Positions 1-9,203 of a DNA stretch of 64,000 bases are shown piece after piece. Origin of the DNA: Pseudomonas khavaziana (lineage in GTDB: Bacteria > Pseudomonadota > Gammaproteobacteria > Pseudomonadales > Pseudomonadaceae); contig NZ_JAHSTT010000003.1 in assembly GCF_019145205.1 (NCBI RefSeq), positions 1 to 64,000 on the forward strand, read 5' to 3'. How positions within the stretch are numbered: position 1 is the first letter of the stretch; each line of letters begins with the position of its first letter. Made by a program: the position numbers and the translations under genes. Under the pieces are notes generated by a model. It saw nothing but the letters and a program-made list of their open reading frames with translations. It did not search any database and was not told the origin of the DNA.

Positions 1-1059
1 GAAATTACCGCCGCTTGCACCGGTAATGGTGGTGCTGACAGTCGAACCGTTGTTGTAGACGTCGTTCGCCGGGGTGTCGACCACCACGGTGCCCGTTGAC
101 TCGCCCGCCTTGATGGTAATCACCGAGCCATTGCTCAAGGTCACGGTCACAGGCGTCTGCGCCGGGTTGGTCAAGGTGGCGGTGTAGGTGATCTGCCCAC
201 CTTCGGTCACCGTATCGCCTGCGGTCAGCGTCACGGTGGTGGTGTCGATGGTGTCGGTGATCTGCGTCACAGCTGGGTTAGGGTCGAGGGTCAACACCAG
301 GTTGCCGCCGCCGGTGGTACCGGTAACGCTGACGCTGATCTGGCTTGGATCGATGTAGGGGCTGTCGTTAGGGGCCAGGGGCACATTGACGGTGCCGGTC
401 AGTTGGCCGGACGGGATGGTAATCACCGCGCCATTGGACAAAGTCACGGTCAGGTCGCTGGTGGAGGGCCGCGTAACGGTAGCGGTATAGGTCAGCACAC
501 CACCGGCCTCGGTGATGGTGGGGGTTGCGCCCAGGGACAGGGTCGCGGGCTGCAGCGCCAAGCCGGAATCAGCAGTGCCGGGTGCGCCGGCCAACGCGTT
601 GAGCGTCGAGGTGCCCTGGCCGAGAGGGCCGGTTGGGAAACCGATGGTCGGGTCGACACGGCCGGCGGTGGCGTCCAGTACCACGAAGCTGTGGCCACCC
701 CCTGCGGCGCCATTACCGGCAGCCGCTGCACCTGCGGCCGTGGCTTCCAGCTCGGTGGTCGGGTCGGCACCGGCGGCGATGGCTTGTTGCAGCTCGGCAA
801 CCGATGGCGCGGCCTGCTCAGCGGCAGCAGCCAGATCGGCGGTGGAGTCCGGCATATCGGCGCTCCACTGCGTGTCCCGGCCCAGGTCCAGGATGCGCCC
901 GTCGGCCAGTTCCAGGCTCACTGCGCCCGACATACCGGTGTCGACCTGGTCGCCCGCGAACAGGCGATCACCCTCAATAAGGACGCGACGTGTTCCTTCC
1001 GGAGAAATAACGAAAACTTGACCAACAATGCTTTTGACGATGGCAACAACACTGCTCAT
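1..1059 (-). CDS. lapA: Giant biofilm adhesin LapA, N-terminal 353 residues (partial, continues past the left edge)
   Basis: Reading leftward from ATG at 1059-1057 the frame is open to base 1. A GGAGAAAA ribosome site lies just upstream. The protein starts MSSVVAIVKSIVGQVF, the retention module known from LapA, and carries a TAAG tetrapeptide at residues 107-110. In LapA the periplasmic protease LapG cuts within this sequence to release the adhesin. After an Ala/Gly-rich linker, two repeats of about 100 residues begin; both contain a VTLSNG(A/S)VITI core, as in RTX/Ig-like adhesin repeats. LapA is exported by type I secretion and held in the outer membrane; the divergent lapEBC operon supplies the exporter. 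The paralogue MapA has a similar N-terminus, but the lapEBC and pga neighbourhood favours LapA. The lapD and lapG genes are not in this window. Confidence 0.9.
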   Translation of the reverse strand, partial: MSSVVAIVKSIVGQVFVISPEGTRRVLIEGDRLFAGDQVDTGMSGAVSLELADGRILDLGRDTQWSADMPDSTADLAAAAEQAAPSVAELQQAIAAGADPTTELEATAAGAAAAGNGAAGGGHSFVVLDATAGRVDPTIGFPTGPLGQGTSTLNALAGAPGTADSGLALQPATLSLGATPTITEAGGVLTYTATVTRPSTSDLTVTLSNGAVITIPSGQLTGTVNVPLAPNDSPYIDPSQISVSVTGTTGGGNLVLTLDPNPAVTQITDTIDTTTVTLTAGDTVTEGGQITYTATLTNPAQTPVTVTLSNGSVITIKAGESTGTVVVDTPANDVYNNGSTVSTTITGASGGNF

Positions 1060-1397
1060 TAAAATTTTCTCCGGCGATCCGTTTCGACAAATTCCATTTC
1101 GCAGCGCGCTATTAGCACTGCCAATTGGGAGGGCGTAGTCTATATATGTATTGACGTCAAATATTTGGCTAGATTTTTTAGCGATCTAGTTTGTGCCAAA
1201 GTATTGACCTTATGGCCGCCATCCTAAACAATCGCTTCCGTAATGTCACATTGATATTTAAGCGGCGAACCGTCCTACATGTGTGAAGCAGTTCCGCTTT
1301 TTGAACTTTCCGACGTACGGTCATTACGGTAGCCATTATCCGACGCAGCGGTACTCATCGCTGTGATTTGAGACAAGAAGTCCTGGGGAATTTTTTA
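1060..1397. promoter_or_regulatory. Divergent lapA / lapEBC control region
   Basis: This 338-bp gene-free, AT-richer stretch separates two divergent biofilm operons and must hold both promoters. Visible structure: a perfect 10-bp palindrome TTGACGTCAA at 1151-1160, and a nested inverted repeat made of TTTGGC (1164-1169) with GCCAAA (1195-1200) around CTAGAT (1169-1174) with ATCTAG (1184-1189). In P. putida lapA transcription is controlled by FleQ with c-di-GMP. Whether these palindromes are FleQ sites is inference. No -35/-10 pair was assigned. Confidence 0.5.
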
Positions 1398-2753
1398 ATG
1401 CGTCTGCACCTGTTCAAGGCAATACCGTTCGTTCTCGCCGCCAGTTTCGTACAAGCCCAGACACTGCCCCAAGCCATGCAACAGGCCTTGGATGTACACC
1501 CGGAAATCCAGGCGGGTGTAAACAGCCGTATCGCCGCCGATTACCAATTGCGCGCCGCACAAGGCGGCTACCTGCCGCGTGTCGATTTGAACGCCGGTTA
1601 TGGCCGCCAAGGGACCGACAACGCCACTACCCGGGCCAACAATCCTGGCGGCAATCACTGGGATACGCTCAACCGCGGTGAATCCAGCCTGCGCCTGCAG
1701 CAAATGATTTTTGACGGTTTCGCCACCTCCAGCGAAGTCGGGCGTCAACAAGCCAACGTTAATTCCCGTGCCTATTCCTTGCTGGGTACTTCCGAGCGCA
1801 CAGCGCTGACCGTCGCCCAGGTCTACCTCGAAGTGTTGACCCGCCGTGAGTTCGTGCGCCTGGCCGAAGACAACCTGCGCAATCACGAGCGCATCTACGA
1901 CCAGATCAAGCTGCGTACCGACCGCGGCGTCGGCAACGGTGCCGACCAGGACCAGGCCGAAGCGCGCCTGGCCCAGGCGCGCAACAACCTGATCACCGAG
2001 CAGACCAACCTGGCAGACGCGCAAACCAACTACCTCAGCGCCGTCGGCCAGATGCCCGACCAGCTCGAGCGCCCGGCGCCCTTCTTGGCCATGCTGCCGG
2101 CGGACCTGAATGAAGCTCGTCGCCAGATGCTCGACAACAGCCCGGTCCTGCGTTCGGCCGAGTCAGATATCTCCGCCGCCGAGAAACAGTACGAAGCCGC
2201 CAAATCCAGCTTCTACCCGCGCTTTGACGCTGAGCTTGGCACCAACGCCGACAACAACGTCTCCGGTGATCCGAACCACAGCAACGGCTGGGAAGCCATG
2301 GTGCGCATGCGCTTCAACCTGTTTGCCGGTGGCAGCAACAAGGCCGACCTGCAATCGAAGTCCTATCAGGCCAACCAGGCCCTGGATATCCGCAACAACG
2401 CCTTGCGCCAACTCAATGAAGAGCTAGGCTTGGCTTGGAACGCCCTGAACAACGCCAATGCGCAATTGCCGGTCGCCCAGCAGTACGTGGATCACAGTAC
2501 CCGCGTACGTACGTCCTACCAGCAGCAGTTCAGCCTCGGTCAGCGCACCCTGCTGGATTTGCTCGACAGCGAAAATGAATTGTTCACCGCTTCCCGCCGC
2601 CTGGAAGAAATCAAGAACATTCAGTTATTTACTCAGTATCGAATCAAGGCGACCATGGGTGAATTGCTCAAGAGCCAGGGAGTGGTCGCGCCAATGGCTT
2701 CCGTCGTACAGAACGACGTGAAACCTAAAGTCCAACTGCCTGGGATGAATTGA
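1398..2753 (+). CDS. lapE: TolC-family outer-membrane channel of the Lap type I secretion system
   Basis: A 451-residue protein starting MRLHLFKAIPF with a Sec signal peptide ending near FVQAQ, then TolC-type helical repeats (QAMQQALDVHPEIQAG near the start; a second long helical half after residue 220). It forms the outer-membrane tunnel that docks with LapC/LapB to export LapA. ATG 1398 is preferred over an in-frame TTG at 1368 because GGGGAA lies at the right distance from it and the signal peptide then starts correctly. It is first gene of a lapE-lapB-lapC operon (40 bp to lapB) and divergent from lapA. Confidence 0.88.
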   Translation: MRLHLFKAIPFVLAASFVQAQTLPQAMQQALDVHPEIQAGVNSRIAADYQLRAAQGGYLPRVDLNAGYGRQGTDNATTRANNPGGNHWDTLNRGESSLRLQQMIFDGFATSSEVGRQQANVNSRAYSLLGTSERTALTVAQVYLEVLTRREFVRLAEDNLRNHERIYDQIKLRTDRGVGNGADQDQAEARLAQARNNLITEQTNLADAQTNYLSAVGQMPDQLERPAPFLAMLPADLNEARRQMLDNSPVLRSAESDISAAEKQYEAAKSSFYPRFDAELGTNADNNVSGDPNHSNGWEAMVRMRFNLFAGGSNKADLQSKSYQANQALDIRNNALRQLNEELGLAWNALNNANAQLPVAQQYVDHSTRVRTSYQQQFSLGQRTLLDLLDSENELFTASRRLEEIKNIQLFTQYRIKATMGELLKSQGVVAPMASVVQNDVKPKVQLPGMN

Positions 2754-2793
2754 GCCACCCCAATAGCCCCATCTGTTAGTCGAGAGTGCCCGC

Positions 2794-4950
2794 GTGGAAC
2801 CTGAAAGCAGTCGAGTTCATCTCAGTCATGATCCACGCGCCCTGCATGACGACCCGTTGCTCGACGGGCTGTTGGCGCTCTGCGCCCTGCATCAGAAGCC
2901 GGCCAGCGCGGCCATGCTCACTACCGGCCTGCCGCTGCCCTCGCAACGCTTGAGCGCCGAGTTGTTGCCGCGTGCCGCTGCACGGGCCGGGCTGCAAGGC
3001 CGGCTGCTGCAACGCAAGCTGGAGCAGATCCCCACGATTGCATTGCCGGCGCTGCTGTTGCTCAAGGACGGTCGCAGTACCGTGCTGGTCGGCTGGGAAG
3101 GCGAGGATGAAGCACGGATCCTGCTCAGCGAAAGCGACGGCGGCGAAGTGCTGATCAAACGCGAAGCATTGGCCGACGATTACATCGGCAAGGTCTTCTT
3201 CGCCCAGCCGCAACACAAATTCGACGTCAACCACGGCAGCCTGATTCCACGGGCGCGGTCGTGGTTCCGTGACACCCTCATGCGTTCGCGCTGGCTCTAC
3301 ACCGATGCCATCGCCGCCAGTTTCCTGATCAACATTATCGCCATGGCCGCGCCGTTGTTCGTGATGAACGTATACGACCGCGTCGTGCCAAACCAGGCCA
3401 CTGCCACCCTGTGGGTGCTGGCCGTGGGCATCTGCGGCGCGTACCTGTTCGACCTGGTCCTCAAGAGCCTGCGCAGCCTGTGCCTGGACCTGGCCGGCAA
3501 GAAAACCGACCTGATCATCTCGGCCACGCTGTTTGAACGCATCGTCGGCATGTCCATGAAGTACCGCCCGGCACGGGTCGGCAGCTTCGCCCAGAACATC
3601 CATGAGTTTCAAAGCCTGCGCGACTTCCTCGCGTCGCTGACCCTCACCAGCCTGATCGACCTGCCGTTCACCTTGCTGATCTTCCTGGTGATCGCCATCC
3701 TCGGCGGGCACCTGGTGTGGGTGCCGGTGCTGGCGTTCCCGCTTGCCCTGGGCATCGGCTATGCCCTGCAAAAGCCCTTGGTTGCCACCATGGAACGCAC
3801 CATGGCCCTGGCCGCCGAGCGCCAGTCGAGCCTGATCGAAACCCTCGCCGGGCTCGACGCGGTCAAGGTCAACAACGCTGAGAGCGAGCGCCAATACGGC
3901 TGGGAACAGACCATCGGCACCCTGAGCCGGCTTGAGCTGCGGGTGAAGTTGCTGTCGGGCCTGTCGATGAACATGACTCTGCTGATCCAGCAGTTGGCCG
4001 GCGTGATCATGATCGTGTTCGGCGTGTACCAGATCATCGACGGCAACCTCAGCATGGGCGGCCTGATTGCCTGCTACATGCTCAGTGGCCGCGCATTGAG
4101 CCCGTTGGCCTCACTGTCTGGCCTGCTGACGCGCTACCAGCAAGCCAAGGTCACCATGACCTCGGTAGACCAGATGATGGAGCTGCCCCAGGAGCGCAAT
4201 TTCGACGAGCGCCCCATGAGCCGCCGCACCCTGCAAGGCGCCATCGAGTGCCGGGGCCTGAATTTCACCTACCCGAACCAACAGAACCCTGCGCTGAAAA
4301 ACATCAACCTGGTGATCAAACCCGGGGAGAAAATCGGCATCATTGGTCGCAGCGGCTCGGGCAAAAGCTCCCTGGCCAAATTGATCGTCGGCTTGTACCA
4401 GCCCGATTCCGGCGCGTTGCTGGTGGATGGCGTGGACGTACGCCAGATCGACGTCAGCGAGCTGCGCCACAATATTGGCTACGTCGCACAGGACATCCAA
4501 TTGCTCGCCGGCACCTTGCGCGACAACCTGGTATCCGGGGCGCGCTACGTCGAGGACGAAATGGTCCTGCAAGCCGCCGAACTGGCCGGCGTGCACGAAT
4601 TTGCCCGCCTGCACCCCCAAGGCTACGAGCTGCAAGTCGGCGAGCGTGGGCAGAACCTGTCCGGCGGCCAGCGCCAGAACGTCGCCCTGGCCCGTGCGCT
4701 GCTGCTCAACCCGCCCATGCTGCTGCTGGATGAACCCACCAGCGCCATGGACAACACCGGTGAAGAACGCTTGAAGCAACGCCTGCAAGCCGTGGTGCAA
4801 AACAAGACCGTGGTTCTGGTCACGCACCGCGCCTCACTGCTCTCCCTCGTGGACCGCCTGCTGGTAGTCGACCGTGGACAGATTCTCGCGGACGGCCCGA
4901 AAGCCGTGGTCATGGAAGCGTTGAAGAAGGGGCAGATCAGTGTTGCTTAA
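2794..4950 (+). CDS. lapB: Type I secretion ABC transporter/permease LapB
   Basis: 718 residues with a GTG start. Residues 1-140 are a C39-peptidase-like domain without the catalytic cysteine (LLDGLLALC where the Cys would be), the arrangement seen in transporters of RTX adhesins that lack a cleaved leader. A six-helix membrane domain follows (about 165-430). The ATPase has Walker A GRSGSGKSS (518-526), signature LSGGQ (622-626), Walker B ending in the Asp at 646 (DEPTSAMD) and an H-loop VTHRA. It powers LapA export across the inner membrane. Its 3' end overlaps lapC by 11 bp, indicating translational coupling. Confidence 0.92.
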   Translation: MEPESSRVHLSHDPRALHDDPLLDGLLALCALHQKPASAAMLTTGLPLPSQRLSAELLPRAAARAGLQGRLLQRKLEQIPTIALPALLLLKDGRSTVLVGWEGEDEARILLSESDGGEVLIKREALADDYIGKVFFAQPQHKFDVNHGSLIPRARSWFRDTLMRSRWLYTDAIAASFLINIIAMAAPLFVMNVYDRVVPNQATATLWVLAVGICGAYLFDLVLKSLRSLCLDLAGKKTDLIISATLFERIVGMSMKYRPARVGSFAQNIHEFQSLRDFLASLTLTSLIDLPFTLLIFLVIAILGGHLVWVPVLAFPLALGIGYALQKPLVATMERTMALAAERQSSLIETLAGLDAVKVNNAESERQYGWEQTIGTLSRLELRVKLLSGLSMNMTLLIQQLAGVIMIVFGVYQIIDGNLSMGGLIACYMLSGRALSPLASLSGLLTRYQQAKVTMTSVDQMMELPQERNFDERPMSRRTLQGAIECRGLNFTYPNQQNPALKNINLVIKPGEKIGIIGRSGSGKSSLAKLIVGLYQPDSGALLVDGVDVRQIDVSELRHNIGYVAQDIQLLAGTLRDNLVSGARYVEDEMVLQAAELAGVHEFARLHPQGYELQVGERGQNLSGGQRQNVALARALLLNPPMLLLDEPTSAMDNTGEERLKQRLQAVVQNKTVVLVTHRASLLSLVDRLLVVDRGQILADGPKAVVMEALKKGQISVA

Positions 4951-6304
4951 CTCCATCAAGAGTGCGGTCGGGCGCTATTTCAAAGGTTCCGACTCGCTGC
5001 AGGGCCAGCCCTTGCCCGAGGTCAACAAAGCCCTGATCGAAGATGCGCCGCGGGTCATCCGCCTGACCATCTGGGCAATCATCGGGTTCTTCGTGTTCTT
5101 GGTGGTGTGGGCAGGGTTTTCCCAGATCGACGAGGTGACCCGTGGCGACGGCAAGGCGATTCCGTCGTCCAAGTTGCAGAAAATCCAGAACCTGGAAGGC
5201 GGTATCGTCGCCGAGCTGTACGTCAAGGAAGGCCAGATCGTCGAAGCCGGTGCGCCATTGATCCGCCTCGACGACACACGGTTTGTCTCCAATGCCGGGG
5301 AAACCGAAGCCCTGCGCCTGGCCATGCAACTGCGCGTGGAGCGCCTCAGTGCACAGGTGGACGATCGCCCGCTGAACATCCCCGACGACGTGCTCAAGGC
5401 CGCGCCGAGCCAGGCCGCCAACGAGCGCTCCCTGTATGAAAGCCGGCGCCAGCAATTGAAAGACGAAGTCGGCGGCTTGCAGGAGCAACTGGTACAGCGC
5501 CAGCAAGAGCTGCGCGAGTTCACCTCCAAGCAGGGCCAGTACCGCAGCCAGTTGTCCCTGCAACGCCAGGAAATCAACATGTCCGAGCCGCTGGTGGCCC
5601 AGGGCGCGGTGTCGCCGGTGGAAGTGCTGCGCCTCAAGCGCGCCGAAATGGAAACCCGCGGCCAGTTGGACGCCACCACCCTGGCGATCCCTCGCGCCGA
5701 GTCGGCGATCAAGGAAGTGCAGCGCAAGATCGACGAAACCCGTGGCAAATTCCGCAGTGAAGCCCTGACCCAGCTCAACGAAGCCCGTACCGAGCTCAAC
5801 AAGGCCGAATCCACCGGCCGCGCCCTCGAAGACCGCGTCAGTCGCACCCTGGTTACCTCGCCGGTACGTGGGATCGTCAAGCAGTTGCTGGTCAACACCG
5901 TCGGTGGCGTCATCCAGCCAGGCAGCGACATGGTCGAAATCGTGCCGTTGAACGACACCTTGCTGGTGGAAGCCAAGATCCGTCCGCAAGACATCGCCTT
6001 CCTGCACCCGGGGCAGGAAGCGGTGGTCAAGTTCACTGCCTATGACTACACCATTTACGGTGGCCTCAAGGCCAAGCTCGAACGCATCGGTGCCGACACC
6101 ATCACCGATGAAGACAAGAAAACCACCTATTACATGATCACCCTGCGCACCGACCGCAGCCACCTGGGCACCGATGAGAAGCCGCTGCTGATCATCCCCG
6201 GCATGGTCGCCTCGGTGGACATCATCACCGGCAAGAAAAGCATCCTCAGCTACCTGCTCAAGCCAATCATCAAGGCGCGGGCCGAGGCGTTGCACGAGCG
6301 GTAA
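4940..6304 (+). CDS. lapC: HlyD-family membrane fusion protein LapC
   Basis: 454 residues, GTG start inside the end of lapB. A short cytoplasmic N-terminus leads to one membrane helix (about residues 40-60), then a lipoyl-like half (NLEGGIVAELYVKEGQ), a long coiled coil (about 125-290, rich in Q/E/R heptads such as LQEQLVQRQQELREF) and the second lipoyl/beta-barrel half ending in the typical HlyD signature region around SPVRGIVKQLLVNTVGGV. It bridges LapB and LapE across the periplasm for LapA export. Last gene of the operon; a REP doublet follows 24 bp after the stop. Confidence 0.92.
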   Translation: MLLNSIKSAVGRYFKGSDSLQGQPLPEVNKALIEDAPRVIRLTIWAIIGFFVFLVVWAGFSQIDEVTRGDGKAIPSSKLQKIQNLEGGIVAELYVKEGQIVEAGAPLIRLDDTRFVSNAGETEALRLAMQLRVERLSAQVDDRPLNIPDDVLKAAPSQAANERSLYESRRQQLKDEVGGLQEQLVQRQQELREFTSKQGQYRSQLSLQRQEINMSEPLVAQGAVSPVEVLRLKRAEMETRGQLDATTLAIPRAESAIKEVQRKIDETRGKFRSEALTQLNEARTELNKAESTGRALEDRVSRTLVTSPVRGIVKQLLVNTVGGVIQPGSDMVEIVPLNDTLLVEAKIRPQDIAFLHPGQEAVVKFTAYDYTIYGGLKAKLERIGADTITDEDKKTTYYMITLRTDRSHLGTDEKPLLIIPGMVASVDIITGKKSILSYLLKPIIKARAEALHER

Positions 6305-6327
6305 ATCTCCAGCGCCTGTGCCGACCT

Positions 6328-6398
6328 CATCGGGGGCAAGCCCCCTCCCACATTTGACCGCGTTCACAATTCAAGTGTGGGAGGGGGCTTGCCCCGAG
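6328..6398. repeat. REP doublet (type 1) after lapC
   Basis: Two oppositely oriented copies of the GTGGGAGGGGGCTTGC palindrome (CATCGGGGGCAAGCCCC at the left, GTGTGGGAGGGGGCTT at the right) separated by about 20 bp. This is the REPIN layout of fluorescens-group Pseudomonas. It may also end or stabilise the lapEBC transcript. Confidence 0.85.
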
Positions 6399-6513
6399 CC
6401 ACCTGCGCCGCAAGTTGTACCGCACCACTATCCAGGGGGATGCGCCTTTCTGAACCGGTAAAGCCTGCTAGGATTGCGCCCAGTTCACTCCCAATCGATC
6501 ACGAGTGCTTGGC

Positions 6514-7434
6514 ATGCAACTACCGGATATGAACCTGCTGGTCGCCCTCGACGCTTTGCTCGACGAGGGCAGCGTGGTTGGCGCTGCGCGGCGGATGAAC
6601 CTGAGCCCCGCGGCCATGAGCCGAACCCTTACGCGTATCCGCGAGGCGGTGGGTGACCCGATCCTGGTGCGTGCCGGTCGTGGCCTGGTGCCGACCCCCA
6701 AGGCCCTGGAGCTGCAAGGCCAGGTGCGCAATGTGGTGGAGCAGGCGGCGTTGCTGTTTCGCTCGGCGGACCAAGTGGACTTGAGCACCTTGCGCCGTCG
6801 TTTCAGTGTGCGCGCCAATGACTTCTTCATCGGCGTGTATGGCGGCCGGCTGTTCGACACCATGGAGCGCATGGCGCCTCTGTGCGAGCTGCGTTTCGTG
6901 CCCGAAGGCGACACCGATGACGAAGCCCTGCGCGAAGGGCGCCTGGACCTGCGGGTGAGCAACACCATGCCGGCCAGCCCGGAAGTAAAGGTGCAAAACC
7001 TGTTCTCCACCACCTTTGTCGGCCTGGCGCGGCAAGACCACCCGCTGTTCGACGAAGAAATCACCGCAGCACGCTTTGCCAGCTATTCCCACATCAGCAT
7101 TTCAAGGCGTGGCATTGCCCGTGGGCCGATCGACACCGCGCTGAATGAGCAGGGCCTGGAGCGGCGCGTGGCGATGATCGCGCCGGGCTTCCACGGGGCA
7201 ATGTTCATGTTGCCGGAATCCGACCTGATCATGCCGGTGCCCAAGGAAGCGCTGCTGAGCGCCAAACGCCTGAACCTGCCACTGCGCGCATTCCCGTTGC
7301 CGATCTCCTTGCCGACACTCGTATTGGCCCAGTCCTGGCACCCACGCTTCGACAAAGACCCGGCGCACAAGTGGCTGCGCGAGACCATGCGCGAGAGTTG
7401 CCACGCCACCTGGCTCGAAGCCCAACCCACCTAA
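6514..7434 (+). CDS. LysR-family transcriptional regulator
   Basis: 306 residues from ATG 6514; an in-frame GTG at 6505 is possible but only the ATG has a plausible ribosome site (ACGAG). The N-terminal winged helix-turn-helix (about residues 5-65) has the LysR pattern NLLVALDALLDEGSVVGAAR followed by LSPAAMSRTLTRIREAVGD. An effector-binding domain of two alpha/beta lobes follows (about 90-300). It sits 218 bp upstream of, and on the same strand as, an MFS efflux operon, so regulation of that operon is likely but inferred. The inducer is unknown. Confidence 0.85.
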   Translation: MQLPDMNLLVALDALLDEGSVVGAARRMNLSPAAMSRTLTRIREAVGDPILVRAGRGLVPTPKALELQGQVRNVVEQAALLFRSADQVDLSTLRRRFSVRANDFFIGVYGGRLFDTMERMAPLCELRFVPEGDTDDEALREGRLDLRVSNTMPASPEVKVQNLFSTTFVGLARQDHPLFDEEITAARFASYSHISISRRGIARGPIDTALNEQGLERRVAMIAPGFHGAMFMLPESDLIMPVPKEALLSAKRLNLPLRAFPLPISLPTLVLAQSWHPRFDKDPAHKWLRETMRESCHATWLEAQPT

Positions 7435-7459
7435 AAACCTCAACCCATGCACAATCAAA

Positions 7460-7546
7460 TGTGGGAGGGGGCTTGCTCCCGATAGCGGTGTATCAGCTTC
7501 ACATCAGGTGGCTGTCATACGCTATCGGGAGCAAGCCCCCTCCCAC
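7460..7546. repeat. REP doublet (type 1) between the LysR gene and the MFS operon
   Basis: Inverted pair: GTGGGAGGGGGCTTGC at the left and its complement GCAAGCCCCCTCCCAC at the right, with inner GATAGC/GCTATC also pairing around a loop. Same family as the repeats at 6328, 20309, 28050, 34671 and 55867. Confidence 0.88.
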
Positions 7547-7652
7547 CCATTGATTGCGCCTGGCGCACTTATAAGCTTCCGATAAGTAACTTTTTTGCAG
7601 GGTATAGCCTGATTAAACTGCTCAGGTATTTATCATTCCGAGTTACCTGTTC

Positions 7653-9188
7653 ATGACATCCCTCGCTGCCCCCGCTTTCCAGGCCGCAGCCCAACCTGTC
7701 GCTCCAAGCCCGCCCATGTTCGGCCCACGCATCATCATCGGCCTGGTCGGCGTGCTGCTGGCGGTGCTGGTGTCCGGTCTCAACGAGATGGTCACCAAGG
7801 TCGCCCTCGCCGATATCCGCGGTGCGCTGTATATCGGTTTTGACGAAGGCACCTGGCTGGTCGCGGCCTACACGGCGACGTCCGTGGCGGCCATGGCCTT
7901 TGCACCTTGGTGTTCGGTGACGTTTTCCCTGCGCCGTTTCACGCTGTGCGCCATTGGATTGTTCACCGTGCTTGGGATCCTGTGCCCGTTCGCGCCGAAC
8001 TACGAAAGCCTGCTGCTGCTACGCACCGTGCAAGGTTTGGCCGGTGGTGCGCTGCCGCCGATGCTGATGACCGTGGCGCTGCGTTTCCTGCCGGCCAACG
8101 TCAAGCTCTATGGCCTGGCCGGCTATGCCCTGACCGCCACCTTCGGCCCGAGCCTGGGTACGCCCCTGGCGGCGTTGTGGACCGAATACGTCGGCTGGCA
8201 ATGGGCGTTCTGGCAGATCGTTGCGCCGTGCCTGCTGTCGATGGCGGCTGTCGCTTATGGCTTGCCGCAAGACCCGCTGCGCCTGGAGCGCTTCAAACAA
8301 TTCAACTGGCGCGGCCTGCTGCTGGGGTTCCCAGCGATCTGCATGCTGGTGATCGGTTTGTTGCAAGGCAATCGCCTGGATTGGTTCGAGTCGGGCCTGA
8401 TCACCTTTCTGCTGAGTGGCGGCACCGTGTTGCTGGTGTTGTTCCTGCTCAACGAATGGTCGCAGCCAATACCCTTCTTCAAGTTGCAGATGCTCGGCCT
8501 GCGCAACCTGGCCTTTGCCCTGATCGTGCTGGCCGGCGTGTTGATGGTGCTGACTTCGGTGATCATCATTCCGTCGAGTTTTCTCGCCCAGGTCCAGGGC
8601 TACCGGCCGTTGCAAACCGCGCCGGTGATGCTGCTGATGGCGCTGCCGCAGTTGATCGCGTTGCCGCTGGTGGCGGCGCTGTGCAACCTGCGCTGGGTCG
8701 ATTGCCGCTGGGTGCTGGGGATCGGCCTGGGCATGTTGGTGCTGTGCTGCATCGGCAGTTCACACCTGACCTCGGCGTGGATCCGCGATGATTTTTATGG
8801 CTGGTATCTGCTGCAGATTTTCGGCCAGCCGATGGCCGTGTTGCCGCTGCTGATGCTGTCCACCGGCAGCATCCAGCCCATCGAAGGGCCGTTCGCCTCG
8901 GCCTGGTTCAATACCGTCAAGGGCCTGGCCGCTGTGATCGCCACCGCGGTGCTGGATACATTGACCACCCAGCGCGGGCATTTCCATTCAACCATGTTGG
9001 TGGACCGCCTCGGCAACTCGCCCCTGGCCGACACGGAAGCGCAGGGCCTCGCTCACCGCTTGCACGAGCAGACCGTGGTGCTGACCTCGTCGGATCTTTA
9101 CGTCGTCATGGCCGGTGTCGCGGTGGCGTTGATCCTGCTGATTTTCTGGATGCCCACGCGGATCTATCCGCCTCGCGCTCCGACCTGA
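7653..9188 (+). CDS. MFS multidrug transporter, DHA2 (EmrB-like) family
   Basis: 511 residues with about 14 hydrophobic segments, the 14-helix DHA2 type. The loop after helix 2 and motif C-like glycine/proline-rich helix (ALTATFGPSLGTPLAALW) are visible. An inner-membrane proton antiporter that, with the downstream HlyD-type and outer-membrane genes, would form a tripartite EmrAB-TolC-like pump. Spacing to the HlyD gene is 15 bp. Substrate cannot be told from sequence. Confidence 0.88.
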   Translation: MTSLAAPAFQAAAQPVAPSPPMFGPRIIIGLVGVLLAVLVSGLNEMVTKVALADIRGALYIGFDEGTWLVAAYTATSVAAMAFAPWCSVTFSLRRFTLCAIGLFTVLGILCPFAPNYESLLLLRTVQGLAGGALPPMLMTVALRFLPANVKLYGLAGYALTATFGPSLGTPLAALWTEYVGWQWAFWQIVAPCLLSMAAVAYGLPQDPLRLERFKQFNWRGLLLGFPAICMLVIGLLQGNRLDWFESGLITFLLSGGTVLLVLFLLNEWSQPIPFFKLQMLGLRNLAFALIVLAGVLMVLTSVIIIPSSFLAQVQGYRPLQTAPVMLLMALPQLIALPLVAALCNLRWVDCRWVLGIGLGMLVLCCIGSSHLTSAWIRDDFYGWYLLQIFGQPMAVLPLLMLSTGSIQPIEGPFASAWFNTVKGLAAVIATAVLDTLTTQRGHFHSTMLVDRLGNSPLADTEAQGLAHRLHEQTVVLTSSDLYVVMAGVAVALILLIFWMPTRIYPPRAPT

Positions 9189-9203
9189 CCACAAGGACTT
9201 TCC

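Noticed and set aside
403..1062. Plus-strand open frames over the lapA start
   Set aside because: The minus-strand frame has the LapA retention module and a good ribosome site; the plus-strand products are low-complexity and have no domain.
4937..6367. Long open frame on the minus strand opposite lapC (and similar ones opposite lapB, pgaA, pgaB/pgaC and cdiA)
   Set aside because: They are mirror frames of GC-rich coding sequence, with no ribosome site or recognisable domains, while the plus-strand genes have clear motifs.
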